A stretch of DNA of 64,000 bases from CAIWHR01 sp963726775 (GCA_963726775.1 CAVSDL010000001.1:372001-436000), one strand, 5' to 3'; positions 1 to 10,707 are shown, counted from the stretch's first letter. The notes: a model not told the origin generated them from the letters alone. Made by a program: numbers and translations.

Positions 1-1
1 C

Positions 2-847
2 ATCTGGGTGAAGCACGAAAACCACACACCGACGGGCGCATTCAAGGTCCGCGGGGGGCTCAACCTGCTCGCGCAGCTCGCGACGCGCGAACCGGGGCTT
101 CCCGGCATCATCAGCGCGACGCGCGGCAACCATGGCCAGAGCCTCGCATTCGCCACCCGCCGCCACGGTGTCCGGTGCACGATCGTCGTTCCGAAAGGCA
201 ATTCAGCGGACAAGAACGCCGCGATGCGCGCGTTCGGAGCGACGCTCATCGAATGCGGGCGCGATTTCGACGAGGCGCGCGAGCGCGCGGCGGCGATCGC
301 CGCCGAGGATGGCTTGCGCTTCATCGGCCCGTTCGACCGCGAGCTCGTCGCCGGCGTCGGCACCTACGCGCTAGAACTGTTCCGCGCGGTTGCCGCCCTC
401 GACACCGTTTACGTGCCGATCGGATGCGGCTCGGGAATCTGCGGGCTCATCAGCGCGCGCGACGCGCTCGGCGTGGGCACGCGGATCGTCGGCGTCGTTT
501 CGGTGAACGCCAATGCCTACGCCCGGTCGTTCGCAGCGGGTCGCGCGATCGCCACGCCGAGCGCCGACACCATCGCCGACGGCATGGCGGTGCGCGTGCC
601 GGTCCCGGCGGCGCTCGAGGTCATCCGCAACGGGGTTGCGCGCATCGTCGAGGTGACCGATGCCGAAATCGAGGACGCCATGCGCGCGTACTTCAGCGAC
701 ACGCATCAGATCGTCGAAGGCGCGGGCGCCGCGCCGCTGGCTGCGCTATTGAAGGACGGGGAACGCGCGGGCGCCAGGGCCGCGGTCATCCTGACGGGCG
801 GCAATATCGACCGCGACGTCTACGTGCGCGTGCTTGAAAAAGCGTAG
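2..847 (+). CDS. PLP-dependent threonine/serine dehydratase-like enzyme (5' end outside window)
   Basis: Probably deaminates a hydroxy amino acid such as threonine or serine to a 2-oxo acid with pyridoxal phosphate. The reading frame is open from the left edge, so the start lies upstream; 281 residues are visible. The motif HENHTPTGAFKVRGG near the edge carries the PLP lysine (15th visible residue). SATRGNHGQS is the usual phosphate/substrate loop, and GCGSGICGL stands where the family normally has the glycine-rich GGGGL PLP-phosphate loop. There is no C-terminal ACT-type regulatory domain, which separates it from the biosynthetic IlvA at 47164-48678 and suggests a catabolic or racemase-like role. 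Fold type II is clear; exact substrate is not. Confidence 0.85.
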   Translation: MWVKHENHTPTGAFKVRGGLNLLAQLATREPGLPGIISATRGNHGQSLAFATRRHGVRCTIVVPKGNSADKNAAMRAFGATLIECGRDFDEARERAAAIAAEDGLRFIGPFDRELVAGVGTYALELFRAVAALDTVYVPIGCGSGICGLISARDALGVGTRIVGVVSVNANAYARSFAAGRAIATPSADTIADGMAVRVPVPAALEVIRNGVARIVEVTDAEIEDAMRAYFSDTHQIVEGAGAAPLAALLKDGERAGARAAVILTGGNIDRDVYVRVLEKA

Positions 848-894
848 CCAGGACGAACGCGCCATCGCAACGCCCTGACCCCGCGCCGGTAGCG

Positions 895-1485
895 TCACAC
901 GAGGTCGGCCGCGGCGCCGAGAATCTGCTCGCGCAATTCGCGGTAGCGCGGCAGCTGCGGCGGATAGACGCAGATGTACTTCACCTGCGCCGCCTGCAGA
1001 CAGCGCTGTTTGATGATCTCGAGCTTCTGGTCGCGCGGGTTCACCACGGTGTCCGGTTCCTTGGAATCGACGATCGCGAGGATCGTCATGTCGCGGTCGC
1101 AGACGACAAAGCCGACGTGCTGATTCGCGATCTTGCGGAACGCGCGCAGTCGCTCCATGCCCTGGGGCCCGATCTTCACCTGCAGGACGTCCGCCAGCCG
1201 GATGCGCGCAAAGACGTCGTGTCGAGGGAATGCCGCCTTCAGCAGCAGGTAGACCACGTTCTCGGCCTTGCTGAGGAATCGCGGCCGCAGCAGGTACAGG
1301 CCTGGCAATTCGGCCGACGACAGGAGACGGGTCGTCTCGCCTTCCGTCCATTGCGCGACGGTATTCGGCGAATCTCCGGTCTTGGGGCTCCCGCCCGCTC
1401 CCGAGCGGTTGCGCCGGAGCAGGCCGACAATGACCGCAACAACCAGCGCGGCGATGGCAAGGGCAAAAAGAATTCCGGAGTTCAT
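895..1485 (-). CDS. DUF2726-domain membrane-anchored protein
   Basis: A 196-residue protein of unknown function. Residues 1-22 form one hydrophobic segment followed by RRNRSG, so it is probably a single-pass membrane anchor with a cytoplasmic body. The rest matches the DUF2726 pattern as I know it: a segment around LSKAENVVYLLL, then RLADVLQV, then FVVCDRDMTILAIVDSKE. The last motif resembles the nuclease-like core (D...D/E-x-K-like spacing) proposed for this family. Transcribed opposite to the upstream dehydratase; the two genes converge with 47 bases between stops. No operon partner is visible. Confidence 0.7.
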   Translation of the reverse strand: MNSGILFALAIAALVVAVIVGLLRRNRSGAGGSPKTGDSPNTVAQWTEGETTRLLSSAELPGLYLLRPRFLSKAENVVYLLLKAAFPRHDVFARIRLADVLQVKIGPQGMERLRAFRKIANQHVGFVVCDRDMTILAIVDSKEPDTVVNPRDQKLEIIKQRCLQAAQVKYICVYPPQLPRYRELREQILGAAADLV

Positions 1486-2025
1486 GGGCCTTGGTGTCGC
1501 ATTCCCCGCAAGTCGGGCACCGTTGCGAGAAACGCGGCCGATGGGCAGGGAAGTAACGGGCTGTTTTTCGGCGATCCGGTGGGTTGCGCCGCTAGTCTAA
1601 AGCATTTTCTCAAGTGTCTGCTATGACCGCGCGCAAACACCGGCGGCCGCCGCCCGAAACGGTGTCAACGCTGCGACACTCGTTTCAAGCTGCGGACCGC
1701 GCCGCCGGGGGTGCCCTGTGCGGCCGGAATCGTCATCGCCCGATGGCAGGATGCAGTTCCCCTCCGACTCCGAAACGCAGGATCGGCCAGGCCTCGGGGG
1801 AACGTTGATGGGGGATCCAGATTCCGCATCCTGCTGCCCGGCGCCGGACGACTAAGTCGCCCCCGGTCGGGGATTCGATGCGGATACAAAGACAACGGCC
1901 CGGGGTGACCGGGCCGTTGCTGGTGTCTTGCGGGACGCTCCGGAAACGGCGCTTGCGCGTCGAGCCCGGAGAGGCGTCCGTTTCCCCGGTCGGCCAGGGT
2001 TTCGGGCCGATCGGGGATTTCGTCG
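1486..2025. other. Gene-free stretch between DUF2726 gene and groL
   Basis: 540 bases without a convincing gene. The only structure I can support is the groL terminator at about 1880-1919. The remaining sequence should contain the promoter of the leftward DUF2726 gene near 1490-1600, but I see no clear -35/-10 pair there. Short open frames are GC-driven and lack a ribosome-binding site. Confidence 0.6.
1880..1919 (-). terminator. Rho-independent terminator of groSL
   Basis: An 11-bp perfect stem, CAACGGCCCGG / CCGGGCCGTTG (1893-1903 and 1909-1919) with a 5-base loop, lies about 105 bases after the groL stop. Read on the minus strand the stem is followed by the T-rich tract TGTCTTTGT, as expected for intrinsic termination of the leftward groSL transcript. 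Confidence 0.75.
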
Positions 2026-3717
<1,692 letters not shown>

Positions 3718-4005
3718 TTACGCGACGATGCCGATGATGTCGTCTTCGCGCATGTGCAGGAGATCCTGCCCTTCCAGCCTGAATTCCTGTCCCGAATACT
3801 TGCCGAACAGCACCTTGTCACCGGCCTTCACGCCCATCGGGACGATCTTGCCGTTCTCGTCGGTCTTGCCCGGTCCGGCGTAGACCACCTCGCCCTGCGA
3901 CGGCTTTTCCGCCGCAGTGTCCGGAATGACAATGCCGCCGGCGGATTTCTTTTCTTCATCGAGCCGCTTGACGATCACGCGGTCATGCAAAGGACGAATT
4001 TTCAT
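3718..4005 (-). CDS. groS: Co-chaperonin GroES
   Basis: 95-residue heptameric lid of GroEL. It starts [16 protein letters not shown], the standard family N-terminus, contains the mobile loop around [15 protein letters not shown], and ends with the usual beta-barrel around [15 protein letters not shown]. First gene of the groSL operon. GGAG lies about 12 bases before the ATG. The 5' leader runs back to the CIRCE element at 4115-4141. Confidence 0.98.
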   Translation of the reverse strand: MKIRPLHDRVIVKRLDEEKKSAGGIVIPDTAAEKPSQGEVVYAGPGKTDENGKIVPMGVKAGDKVLFGKYSGQEFRLEGQDLLHMREDDIIGIVA

Positions 4006-4114
4006 GGTAAGTACTCACTCCGTATAAATTGTGTTACGAATCAGTCGCTTGCGACGTCGTCATCGACTGCCGGAGCCGGCTGCCGGTGCGAAAGCACAGG
4101 GGTGCGATCCTTTG

Positions 4115-4141
4115 TTAGCACTCGACATCAGCGAGTGCCAA
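4115..4141 (-). promoter_or_regulatory. CIRCE operator (HrcA site) of groSL
   Basis: Inverted repeat TTAGCACTC-N9-GAGTGCCAA. It matches the CIRCE consensus TTAGCACTC-N9-GAGTGCTAA with one mismatch in one arm. It begins at the last base of the -10 box of the groS promoter, so bound HrcA would cover the transcription start. The site is also within the leader RNA. Confidence 0.93.
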
Positions 4142-4169
4142 TAATAACCATCGAATGTGCGAAAATCAA
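4141..4169 (-). promoter_or_regulatory. Sigma70-type promoter of groSL
   Basis: On the minus strand TTGATT (4169-4164), a 17-base spacer and TATTAT (4146-4141) form a near-consensus vegetative promoter reading toward groS. I do not see a good sigma32-type -35/-10 pair at this place, so heat control is probably through HrcA/CIRCE rather than a heat-shock sigma factor. Confidence 0.8.
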
Positions 4170-4298
4170 CCCCGCCGCGCTTTATTTGGCGTTGCGGCCG
4201 GAGTCGGCAGCCGATGCCGCCTGACCTTGACCCCGACCGCTTGCCTCCCCCCGATTACCGTTCGTAAGCGCGTCAGCCAAACGGGACCGAACCGCGTT

Positions 4299-4907
4299 AT
4301 GGTTGGACCCGTAGGTCAACGACCGTTGCCGCTGCCCATGCTCCAGCCTGCCCATGTAGGCCACCTCCCGATCCTTCGCGCGTTGATTCGCGACGGCGCC
4401 GCCCGGGGCAGTTTCGACCGCGAGCTCGCGACCGATTCGCGCGAAGCCGCGCTGTTTTTCTCCAATCTGAGACAGGCCCTCAATACCGGCTACTTCGTGG
4501 AGGAGGATCCGCGGACAGGCGACCTGACGACCGTCGCGGTTCCGGGCTACGTCTACCTTCCCGACCGCGGGGGGGCCGTGAACCACCCGATCGGCTTCGG
4601 CCTCTTCAAGGCGACGGATTTCGGGTTCGAGTTATGGCTGACGGGTGTGGATTCCGGATGGCGCGGCCACGGCCACGGCCGGGCGATGATCGCCGCGCTC
4701 CTCGCGACGCCCCCGGGCAAGAAGGCCTACGTCATGCGCGTCCACCGCTTCGGCCACGACAGCGCGGCGATGGCGCATCTGCTCGCGAAATTCAAGTACG
4801 TCCTGGTCCAGGAATCCCGCAATCACGCCTGGTACCTGCGCACCGATGCGCCACCCGAACTCGGCCGGCGCATGCGCGACGCGATTCCCAATACTACGGC
4901 TGACTGA
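4299..4907 (+). CDS. GNAT-like acetyltransferase-fold protein
   Basis: About 202 residues. The central part, around GFELWLTGVDSGWRGHGHGRAMIAALL, looks like GNAT motif A, with R/Q-G-x-G-x-G/R pyrophosphate-binding spacing (RGHGHGRA) for acetyl-CoA. A later segment, FGHDSAAMAHLLAKFKYV, resembles the motif B helix and strand. The acceptor substrate is unknown. The start is uncertain: ATG at 4299 is chosen because an upstream in-frame ATG at 4155 would lie inside the divergent groSL promoter; ATG 4338 is another possibility. It reads away from groS. No operon partner is evident. Confidence 0.6.
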   Translation: MVGPVGQRPLPLPMLQPAHVGHLPILRALIRDGAARGSFDRELATDSREAALFFSNLRQALNTGYFVEEDPRTGDLTTVAVPGYVYLPDRGGAVNHPIGFGLFKATDFGFELWLTGVDSGWRGHGHGRAMIAALLATPPGKKAYVMRVHRFGHDSAAMAHLLAKFKYVLVQESRNHAWYLRTDAPPELGRRMRDAIPNTTAD

Positions 4908-5047
4908 CCGCTCGTTCGCCTGAGCGGGCGGACGAAAGCGTCTGCCCCTGGCCACCTGCTTCCGGCGTCAGGCGACGCGCCGTACGACATTGCGCCCGCG
5001 GCTGTGCTAACGTAACCGCGTCCACCCCAATCGAGGCGCGTGCACCC

Positions 5048-5854
5048 GTGGTCGAACCACTCCCGGCAATAGCCCCGCATCCGTCGTCCGGATTCGGGTC
5101 CCCGCCTCCGCCTGCTGCTCCGCCCCCTGCCATGCGCACGGTCGACGCCGGTCGTGGTTCGGCTTGGTGGAGTGAAGGCTGGCGGCTCTTCAAAGCGTCG
5201 CCGGGCGTCTGGCTCGTGATCACGGTCCTCTACGTCGCTCTCATGATCGGGCTCGGCATGCTCCCGGTCATCGGGCAGATCGCTTCGATGGTGCTGCACC
5301 CGGTGCTGGGCGCCGGCGTGATCATCGGGTGCCGCGCGCTGGACCGGGGCGGCGACCTGACGGTGTCGCATCTTTTTTCCGGCTTCAACGACAAGCTCGG
5401 TCCGCTGATCATTCTCGCGCTGCTCTATTTCGCGGGCTGGGTGGTGATCGGGGCCTTCACGGTCGCAATGCTCGTCGCCATCATCGGTATCGGCAGCATC
5501 GGGGCGCTGATTTCCGGCGGCGCGTTGCAAGCCGGCATCGCCATGCTGTCCGCGCTGAGCCTCGGCGCGCTCGTCGTGCTGCTGGTCGCTTCGCTGTTCC
5601 TGGTCCCGCTGCTCATGGCTTACTGGTTCGCGCCGGCGCTCATCGTATTGCGCGGCGACGATCCGTTTGCCGCGATGAAAGCGAGCTTCAGCGCGTGCCT
5701 CGGCAACGTCATGCCGTTCCTCGTCTACGGGCTTTTCGGGCTCCTGCTGGCGATCGTCGCCAGCATTCCCGCGGGTCTCGGCTGGTTGGTGCTGGCGCCC
5801 GTCTACGCGGCATCGGTGTACACGAGCTACAAGGATATCTTCGAGGCACCATAG
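5048..5854 (+). CDS. BPSS1780-family integral membrane protein
   Basis: Membrane protein of unknown function, family known mainly from betaproteobacteria. After a proline-rich N-terminus, the family signature SAWWSEGWRLFKASPGVWL appears near residue 40, followed by about five to six hydrophobic segments (for example around WLVITVLYVALMIGLGMLPV and LIILALLYFAGWVVIGAFTV) and a C-terminus that ends ASVYTSYKDIFEAP. The listed start is GTG; an ATG at 5132 just before the conserved part is also possible. A paralogue lies at 15876-16706 and ends in the same way (SYRDIFHAD). Confidence 0.75.
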   Translation: MVEPLPAIAPHPSSGFGSPPPPAAPPPAMRTVDAGRGSAWWSEGWRLFKASPGVWLVITVLYVALMIGLGMLPVIGQIASMVLHPVLGAGVIIGCRALDRGGDLTVSHLFSGFNDKLGPLIILALLYFAGWVVIGAFTVAMLVAIIGIGSIGALISGGALQAGIAMLSALSLGALVVLLVASLFLVPLLMAYWFAPALIVLRGDDPFAAMKASFSACLGNVMPFLVYGLFGLLLAIVASIPAGLGWLVLAPVYAASVYTSYKDIFEAP

Positions 5855-5984
5855 CGACTACGCGGGCGCTCGGCAGGATCTCGGACCCATCTGCTCGTCG
5901 CCGCTTTCGGATGCGGTGAAGCCGTGGCGACAAGGCGAACCGAGCCTGTCCATGGGTGGGCTGGGGCGGCCATCCGAAAAACGC

Positions 5985-7895
5985 TCACGTGAAGCCGATC
6001 CGGCGCAGGAACGGCTGCCAGCGGGGGTCGCCCCCCAGCGACCGCAGGAGTTCGTCCACCGCCACGTACACCACGCCGGGGTCGCGCTGCACGTAGGCGT
6101 TTTCGAGCCATTCGTAGGCCTTGTCCACCTCGCCCCGATACGCATAGGCCTCGGCGATCTGATACGCGGCTGTCCAGCCAAATCCGTCGATCAACGCTTG
6201 CAACGCCGCATCCGATTCCGTCGGATGCCCGAGCGCGTGATGAATCATCGCAAAGGCAAGGTTGCGGAATACGGCGTGCGATTCCGCTGCCGCCAGGGCC
6301 AGCGCGTCCTCGCTGCGGCCCTGGATCAGGCGCGTGATCGCCAGAAATGCGTGGCCCAGGCCGCCGCCCGGATTGAGGTCGATTGCGAGCTGAAACGACG
6401 CCGCTGCGTCGTCCAGCCGATTGGCGGCCAGGTACACCATTGCGGCCCCGCGATGCGTATGCGACGAAAGCGGATCGAGTGCGATCGCCTTGAGGATGAG
6501 TTCGAGCGCCTTGTCGATCTGCCCCAGAATCCTCGCCAGTCCGGACGCCGCGCGCAGCGCGTGGGCGTCACCGGGCGCAAGCTCCAGCCCGCGCCGGAAC
6601 GACGCATCGGCCGCTGTCCAATTCCAGTCGTGGCTTTCGAGCACGAGGCCCAGCTCGATGTGGCCTTCGGCCAGGTCCGGCGCGAGGCGCAGCGCGTGCT
6701 GCGCAGCCTCGCGGGCACGCTCGAAACCCTCGTCTATCGGCGCAAACCCGTACCCCGCCTGCACCTGGTGCACCCGCGCCAGTCCAGCCCACGCCAGCGC
6801 AAAATTTGAATCTATCGCCAGTGCCCGCTTGAAAAATCCGATGGCCTTGTCGGTGTCCGCCTGTGTGGTCCGCTCGGCGAAGAACTTCCCCTGCAGGTAG
6901 AGCTGGAAGGCTTCCGGGCTATCGCCGCGCCCGATGGCGGCCCGGCGCACCTCGGCCGCGGCCCCCGACGCGCCGCCCGCGGTCCCGGCCGGCGCTCCCA
7001 GCAGCGCTGCACGCAGCTCCTTGACCACCGATTGCGCGATATCGTCCTGCACGGCGAAGATGTCGTCGAGGTCGCGGTCATAGGTCTGCGACCAGAGATG
7101 CGAATCCGACGCGACCTTGACCAGCTGCGCGGTGATGCGCACCCGCTTGCCGGACCTGCGGACGCTGCCTTCGAGCACCGTCGCCACGTTGAGCTTCTGC
7201 GCAATCGTCGGTATGTCGACGTTCTTGCCCTTGAAGGAGAATGCCGAGGTCCGCGACGCCACCCGCAGGCCACGGATTTTCGCCAGCACGTTCAGCAGTT
7301 CTTCCGACAGTCCGTCGGCGAAGTATTCGTTCTCCTCATCGCGGCTCATGTTGACGAACGGCAGCACTGCTATCGAGGGCGCCTCGTCGGCGGGGGTGGA
7401 CGGGACGGACGCTGCGGCCGGCACGACGCGGGCAGGCGCGGCCGGCAGCGCAGGCGCAGCGCCACCCGAGAGCAGCCGATGCACGCCAGCGGCAAACGTC
7501 GCCGCCGCCTCGCCCGCCGGCAGGTGCGTCCATTGCACCTCCCGGAATTTCTCCGGCACGCGCGCGTTGACGTCGATCGTGGCGTCGATGACCACCGGCA
7601 GCAGGAATGCCTTGTCGTCGGCCATGTCCAGCGTGCGATTTACTGCGAGATTCCATTCGCGCCGGAAGTAACCCTCCTCGCGCGCCTGCGTGTTCGCCGA
7701 GATGATGGGCACGAACAACGCACACTCCTTGATCTGCCTGCGGATCGACGCATCCCATGCGTCACCCCCGCGCAGCGCGCTCTGGTCGAACCACACCTCG
7801 AGGCCCACGGCGCGCAGTGCATCGCAAATGCGCCGGGCAACTTCCGCGTCCTGCGACGCGTAACTCAGGAAAATGGCTTTGGTGGAGGCGCTCAT
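5985..7895 (-). CDS. TIR domain - TolB/FlgO-like domain - TPR protein
   Basis: A 636-residue signalling or defence-type protein. Residues 5-140 are a bacterial TIR domain: it opens AIFLSYASQD, has the BB-loop-like stretch SALRGGDAWDASI, and carries a glutamate (E80 in YFRREWNLA) where NAD-cleaving TIR enzymes have the catalytic residue. Residues 175-300 are a TolB/FlgO-like module (IAVLPFVNM, then EYFADGLSEEL, then VLEGSVRRSGKRVRITAQL), common in proteins that pair it with a cyclase or winged-helix input domain. Residues 340-610 are a run of TPR repeats ending near FLRRIGFT. ATG 7895 starts the TIR domain directly. No export signal. It stands alone; the next gene upstream is 260 bases away. 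NADase activity is inference. Confidence 0.82.
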   Translation of the reverse strand: MSASTKAIFLSYASQDAEVARRICDALRAVGLEVWFDQSALRGGDAWDASIRRQIKECALFVPIISANTQAREEGYFRREWNLAVNRTLDMADDKAFLLPVVIDATIDVNARVPEKFREVQWTHLPAGEAAATFAAGVHRLLSGGAAPALPAAPARVVPAAASVPSTPADEAPSIAVLPFVNMSRDEENEYFADGLSEELLNVLAKIRGLRVASRTSAFSFKGKNVDIPTIAQKLNVATVLEGSVRRSGKRVRITAQLVKVASDSHLWSQTYDRDLDDIFAVQDDIAQSVVKELRAALLGAPAGTAGGASGAAAEVRRAAIGRGDSPEAFQLYLQGKFFAERTTQADTDKAIGFFKRALAIDSNFALAWAGLARVHQVQAGYGFAPIDEGFERAREAAQHALRLAPDLAEGHIELGLVLESHDWNWTAADASFRRGLELAPGDAHALRAASGLARILGQIDKALELILKAIALDPLSSHTHRGAAMVYLAANRLDDAAASFQLAIDLNPGGGLGHAFLAITRLIQGRSEDALALAAAESHAVFRNLAFAMIHHALGHPTESDAALQALIDGFGWTAAYQIAEAYAYRGEVDKAYEWLENAYVQRDPGVVYVAVDELLRSLGGDPRWQPFLRRIGFT

Positions 7896-8155
7896 GCAGG
7901 TCGAATCGGAGATCGAGGTTGCTGCGCAGACGGGTTGCGGACGCCCTGCCTCGGAGCGAGGGCCGCACCGATTGTCGCCCAGTTCGCAGCCGGCTCGCAA
8001 TCAATGATGGCGAAAGTGTGGCTGCCTCTCGGCCGCGCATAAGGCGGAAACGGGGCGGCCTCGAACGTGGATTGAGTCGGGCGTCAACTTCACAAACGCA
8101 GGGTCTGGCACGAAGCGCGCTGTCGATCAGCGCGATTCTATCTGCAGAGGCACGC

Positions 8156-10648
8156 CTACTGGCACACCGTTCCTGGGGCGCGGAACACCTGCCGGGTCAC
8201 GGTCTTGGTCTGCGTCACGCTGCTTTGTCCAGGGAAGTTCACCGTGTACGCGTAGCTCGCGTTATTGCCGTCGGCGAATGTGATCGTCAACGTACCCACC
8301 GGAATCAGGGCCACATTGTTCTTGTCCCACGGCACAGCGCTGAACGCGGGTCCCGTCGTCCGGTAGAGATCGCCCGTGTAGACGCCCGGCGCGGTCTTCA
8401 GCGCCGTCACTACGAGCCACATCGGCGTGCCGTCGAAGTCGTAGGTGAACCAGGTTGCGAAGATGGTATCGCCTTGGTGCGTGAGGTTCACGCCCCAACC
8501 GGATTCGACCCCGGCCGGCGCCGCCCACCACAGGTCCTGATAGTTGGTGGCGAACGCCAGATTCCATTGCGTCCCCCAGGTGCAGACGGGCAGCGGGCCG
8601 AACGCCTGCCGTACGAGCCTCTTGGTCTGGGTAATCCCGTTCGCCGTGTAGGAGAACGTGCCGTTGTTCGCGTCGGTGAAGGTCAGGGCACCATTGCCCA
8701 CCTCGATGGTCTGGACGCGCGCGGGATCGAAGGGCACGGCGTTGAAGGCGGGACCACGCGTCTCGTAGAGCTTTCCCGCGTAGGTGATGGAGCCCGTCCT
8801 CTCGGCGGTCATCGTGAGCCACCACGCTTTGCCGCTGGCGTCGTACGTGAACCAGGTCGCGAAGATGACGTCGCCCTGGTGCGCGAAATTGATCCCCCAC
8901 CCGGACTCGGACCCAGCCGGCGAGGCCCACCACAACCCTTCGAAGTTCGAAGTTGCGGGAAAGCCGCCGCCCACGACGGCAATCGCTGGCCACCGCACAT
9001 CGTCGCCCGGAAATTCCGCCTGGATCTTGAACTGATCGGCACTCGGTGGAGCATAAGGCAAGCCATAGGTTCCATCGCCGTTGGTTTGCATGGCACCTGT
9101 GACAACCTTGGCCGGCGTGAAATCCAGTGCCGCAACCGACGTTCCAATGCCGCCTGCAAGGAATACAAGCCGAAAACTGCCGCTTCCAACCGAGGATGGC
9201 GCTATGCGTGCGCGCACTGTCAGAACGTAGCTACTCCCTGGCGTTATCGTCAATAATGCCGAATTGACAGAGGTGCGTTGGTTCGCGGTAGCGGATATGT
9301 GCATCGCGTTTCCATTGACATCGGATATCGCCCTTACGGATGCGGAACCAGTGGGTTCCAAACTCCAGTCGCCCAACCCGTTGGCGAAATCCAGCCTCTT
9401 TTGATTGTCAGAGTCGCCGTAGATAAATGAATAGATACTCATGTCAGTCGTCCCCACCTGACCGCACTCGTTCACGCAGACCTGAATTAGGGCTGCCCTG
9501 ATCCCGGTGGGCACCGTGCCCGTCAATGTATAGGTCGAAATGAGCCCCGGACCCGATGCCGGTTCGGCGGTGACGGTGATCGGCGCTCCCACGACTGGAT
9601 TGAGGTGATCGTCGACAAGCTTTCCCGATACCTTCCCGGCGGACAAGGCCGCCGATATGCCGGTGCGTGTACGAAAGTAGGTATTGATCAAATGCGTAAA
9701 TGTCGTTGGATCAGACTCAGGAAGCACATGTTTTGGGTAGGAATACCAGGACTGAAAGACCGCGTGGTCGGGTATGAAGTTGCCCGCAGTCTCAATCGAT
9801 TCGTATTGACCTCTGGCATGATTGACCCAGTCTCTGTCTGATTGATCACTTGGCAACCCGTCGTAGATTATTCCGAAGGGAATCTGGTGCTGTTCCACGA
9901 CCTGACGCAAGGCGTCGAGGGCCGGTATGGGAGCTGAACTATCGTCGGCGTGGAGAAATGCCAGAGGCTCGCCTCCGGCGGCTCGCCAGGCGTCAAGCCA
10001 TGCCGCGATCTGAGTCAACGAGCCTGGCCTAACAAAGTCGTCCTCGATGTCGCCGACCTTCACGTTGGGGAAAATCGTCTTGATGCTTGCGATATTCTGG
10101 ACCGCGTTCTTCGCAGCTTGTTGCGGCGTCCAATTGCACGATGCGTGGCCATGGGAGTAGGGCCCATCCATCTTAAAATAATCAAGAGTCCCACCAAGCT
10201 CTTTGATGCGAGTGGCGAGGGCCAGGGAACTCTCTCCATGAAACCCTTCGACGTTTCCGCAACTGGAATCAGCTGGACCCGTCAGGATCCCCGTCTCAAC
10301 GGAAAGCAAAATGTGTCGCCGTTTTAGGTCGGCGAACACTTGGCGGAGCTGATCGTCGGTCAGCGCATTGGGGGGGTAGGGCGGTAGGAATTTGGCACCA
10401 TCTAAACTGAAAATCTGAACGTGCGATGCTGCCTGCGTCCATGGCGCGTTCGCGTCAAACAAGCCCATGTAGTCGATTGCCTGCGCGCAATTGCAACCCG
10501 CAGGGCCTTGATCGCGAGGTGCAAACCATATCAATTGCGACTTGCCGGCGGCGCTTTGCCCCAGGCAAGGCATCGCGGTGACAAGGCATAACACCGCGGC
10601 CAGGAGCACTCCCTGGAGGCGTTTGAGTCGGCGGTCCGGTGATTGCAT
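8156..10648 (-). CDS. Large secreted protein with N-terminal unknown domain and two C-terminal ESGWG repeats
   Basis: 830 residues. A signal peptide is visible (RRLKRLQ, then a hydrophobic stretch ending AMPCLGQ near residue 33). Residues 35-330 form a domain I cannot name; DGPYSHGHASCNW and LDAWRAAGGEPLAFLHADD suggest an alpha/beta barrel, perhaps glycosidase-like. Residues 360-560 look like beta-sandwich modules. Residues 566-690 and 700-830 are two copies of a domain starting LWWA-PAG-ESGWG, then HQGD-IFATWFTYD, seen at the C-terminus of many betaproteobacterial secreted proteins. ATG 10648 is chosen because GGGAGG lies eight bases upstream; an ATG six bases earlier is too close to it. The N-terminal half has clearly lower GC than its neighbours. 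Confidence 0.75.
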   Translation of the reverse strand: MQSPDRRLKRLQGVLLAAVLCLVTAMPCLGQSAAGKSQLIWFAPRDQGPAGCNCAQAIDYMGLFDANAPWTQAASHVQIFSLDGAKFLPPYPPNALTDDQLRQVFADLKRRHILLSVETGILTGPADSSCGNVEGFHGESSLALATRIKELGGTLDYFKMDGPYSHGHASCNWTPQQAAKNAVQNIASIKTIFPNVKVGDIEDDFVRPGSLTQIAAWLDAWRAAGGEPLAFLHADDSSAPIPALDALRQVVEQHQIPFGIIYDGLPSDQSDRDWVNHARGQYESIETAGNFIPDHAVFQSWYSYPKHVLPESDPTTFTHLINTYFRTRTGISAALSAGKVSGKLVDDHLNPVVGAPITVTAEPASGPGLISTYTLTGTVPTGIRAALIQVCVNECGQVGTTDMSIYSFIYGDSDNQKRLDFANGLGDWSLEPTGSASVRAISDVNGNAMHISATANQRTSVNSALLTITPGSSYVLTVRARIAPSSVGSGSFRLVFLAGGIGTSVAALDFTPAKVVTGAMQTNGDGTYGLPYAPPSADQFKIQAEFPGDDVRWPAIAVVGGGFPATSNFEGLWWASPAGSESGWGINFAHQGDVIFATWFTYDASGKAWWLTMTAERTGSITYAGKLYETRGPAFNAVPFDPARVQTIEVGNGALTFTDANNGTFSYTANGITQTKRLVRQAFGPLPVCTWGTQWNLAFATNYQDLWWAAPAGVESGWGVNLTHQGDTIFATWFTYDFDGTPMWLVVTALKTAPGVYTGDLYRTTGPAFSAVPWDKNNVALIPVGTLTITFADGNNASYAYTVNFPGQSSVTQTKTVTRQVFRAPGTVCQ
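8159..8950 (-). repeat. Two intragenic domain repeats (ESGWG domains) of the secreted protein
   Basis: The two copies lie at about 8578-8950 and 8159-8548 and code for about 125-130 residues each. Both contain LWWA-PAG-ESGWG, HQGD-IFATWFTYD, a Y-TRGPAF or Y-TTGPAF block, a V-WD/FD segment, then T-TF-D-NN and a Q-K-V-RQ-F ending before a cysteine. DNA identity is modest, so the duplication is old. Confidence 0.75.
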
Positions 10649-10707
10649 GATCATTTCCTCCCGGTGAATGGTCGGAAATTCAACGCAACGATGGATGCAG
10701 CGAGGTA

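Noticed and set aside
4155..4298. An upstream in-frame start that would extend the GNAT-like protein by 48 residues
   Set aside because: It would place coding sequence over the groSL promoter and begin 14 bases beyond CIRCE; the added residues show no conservation pattern.
5985..10648. A multi-gene Thoeris or CBASS defence island around the TIR and low-GC genes
   Set aside because: No partner effector, sensor, CD-NTase, integrase or phage gene is nearby; the neighbours are a membrane protein, a secreted protein and polA.
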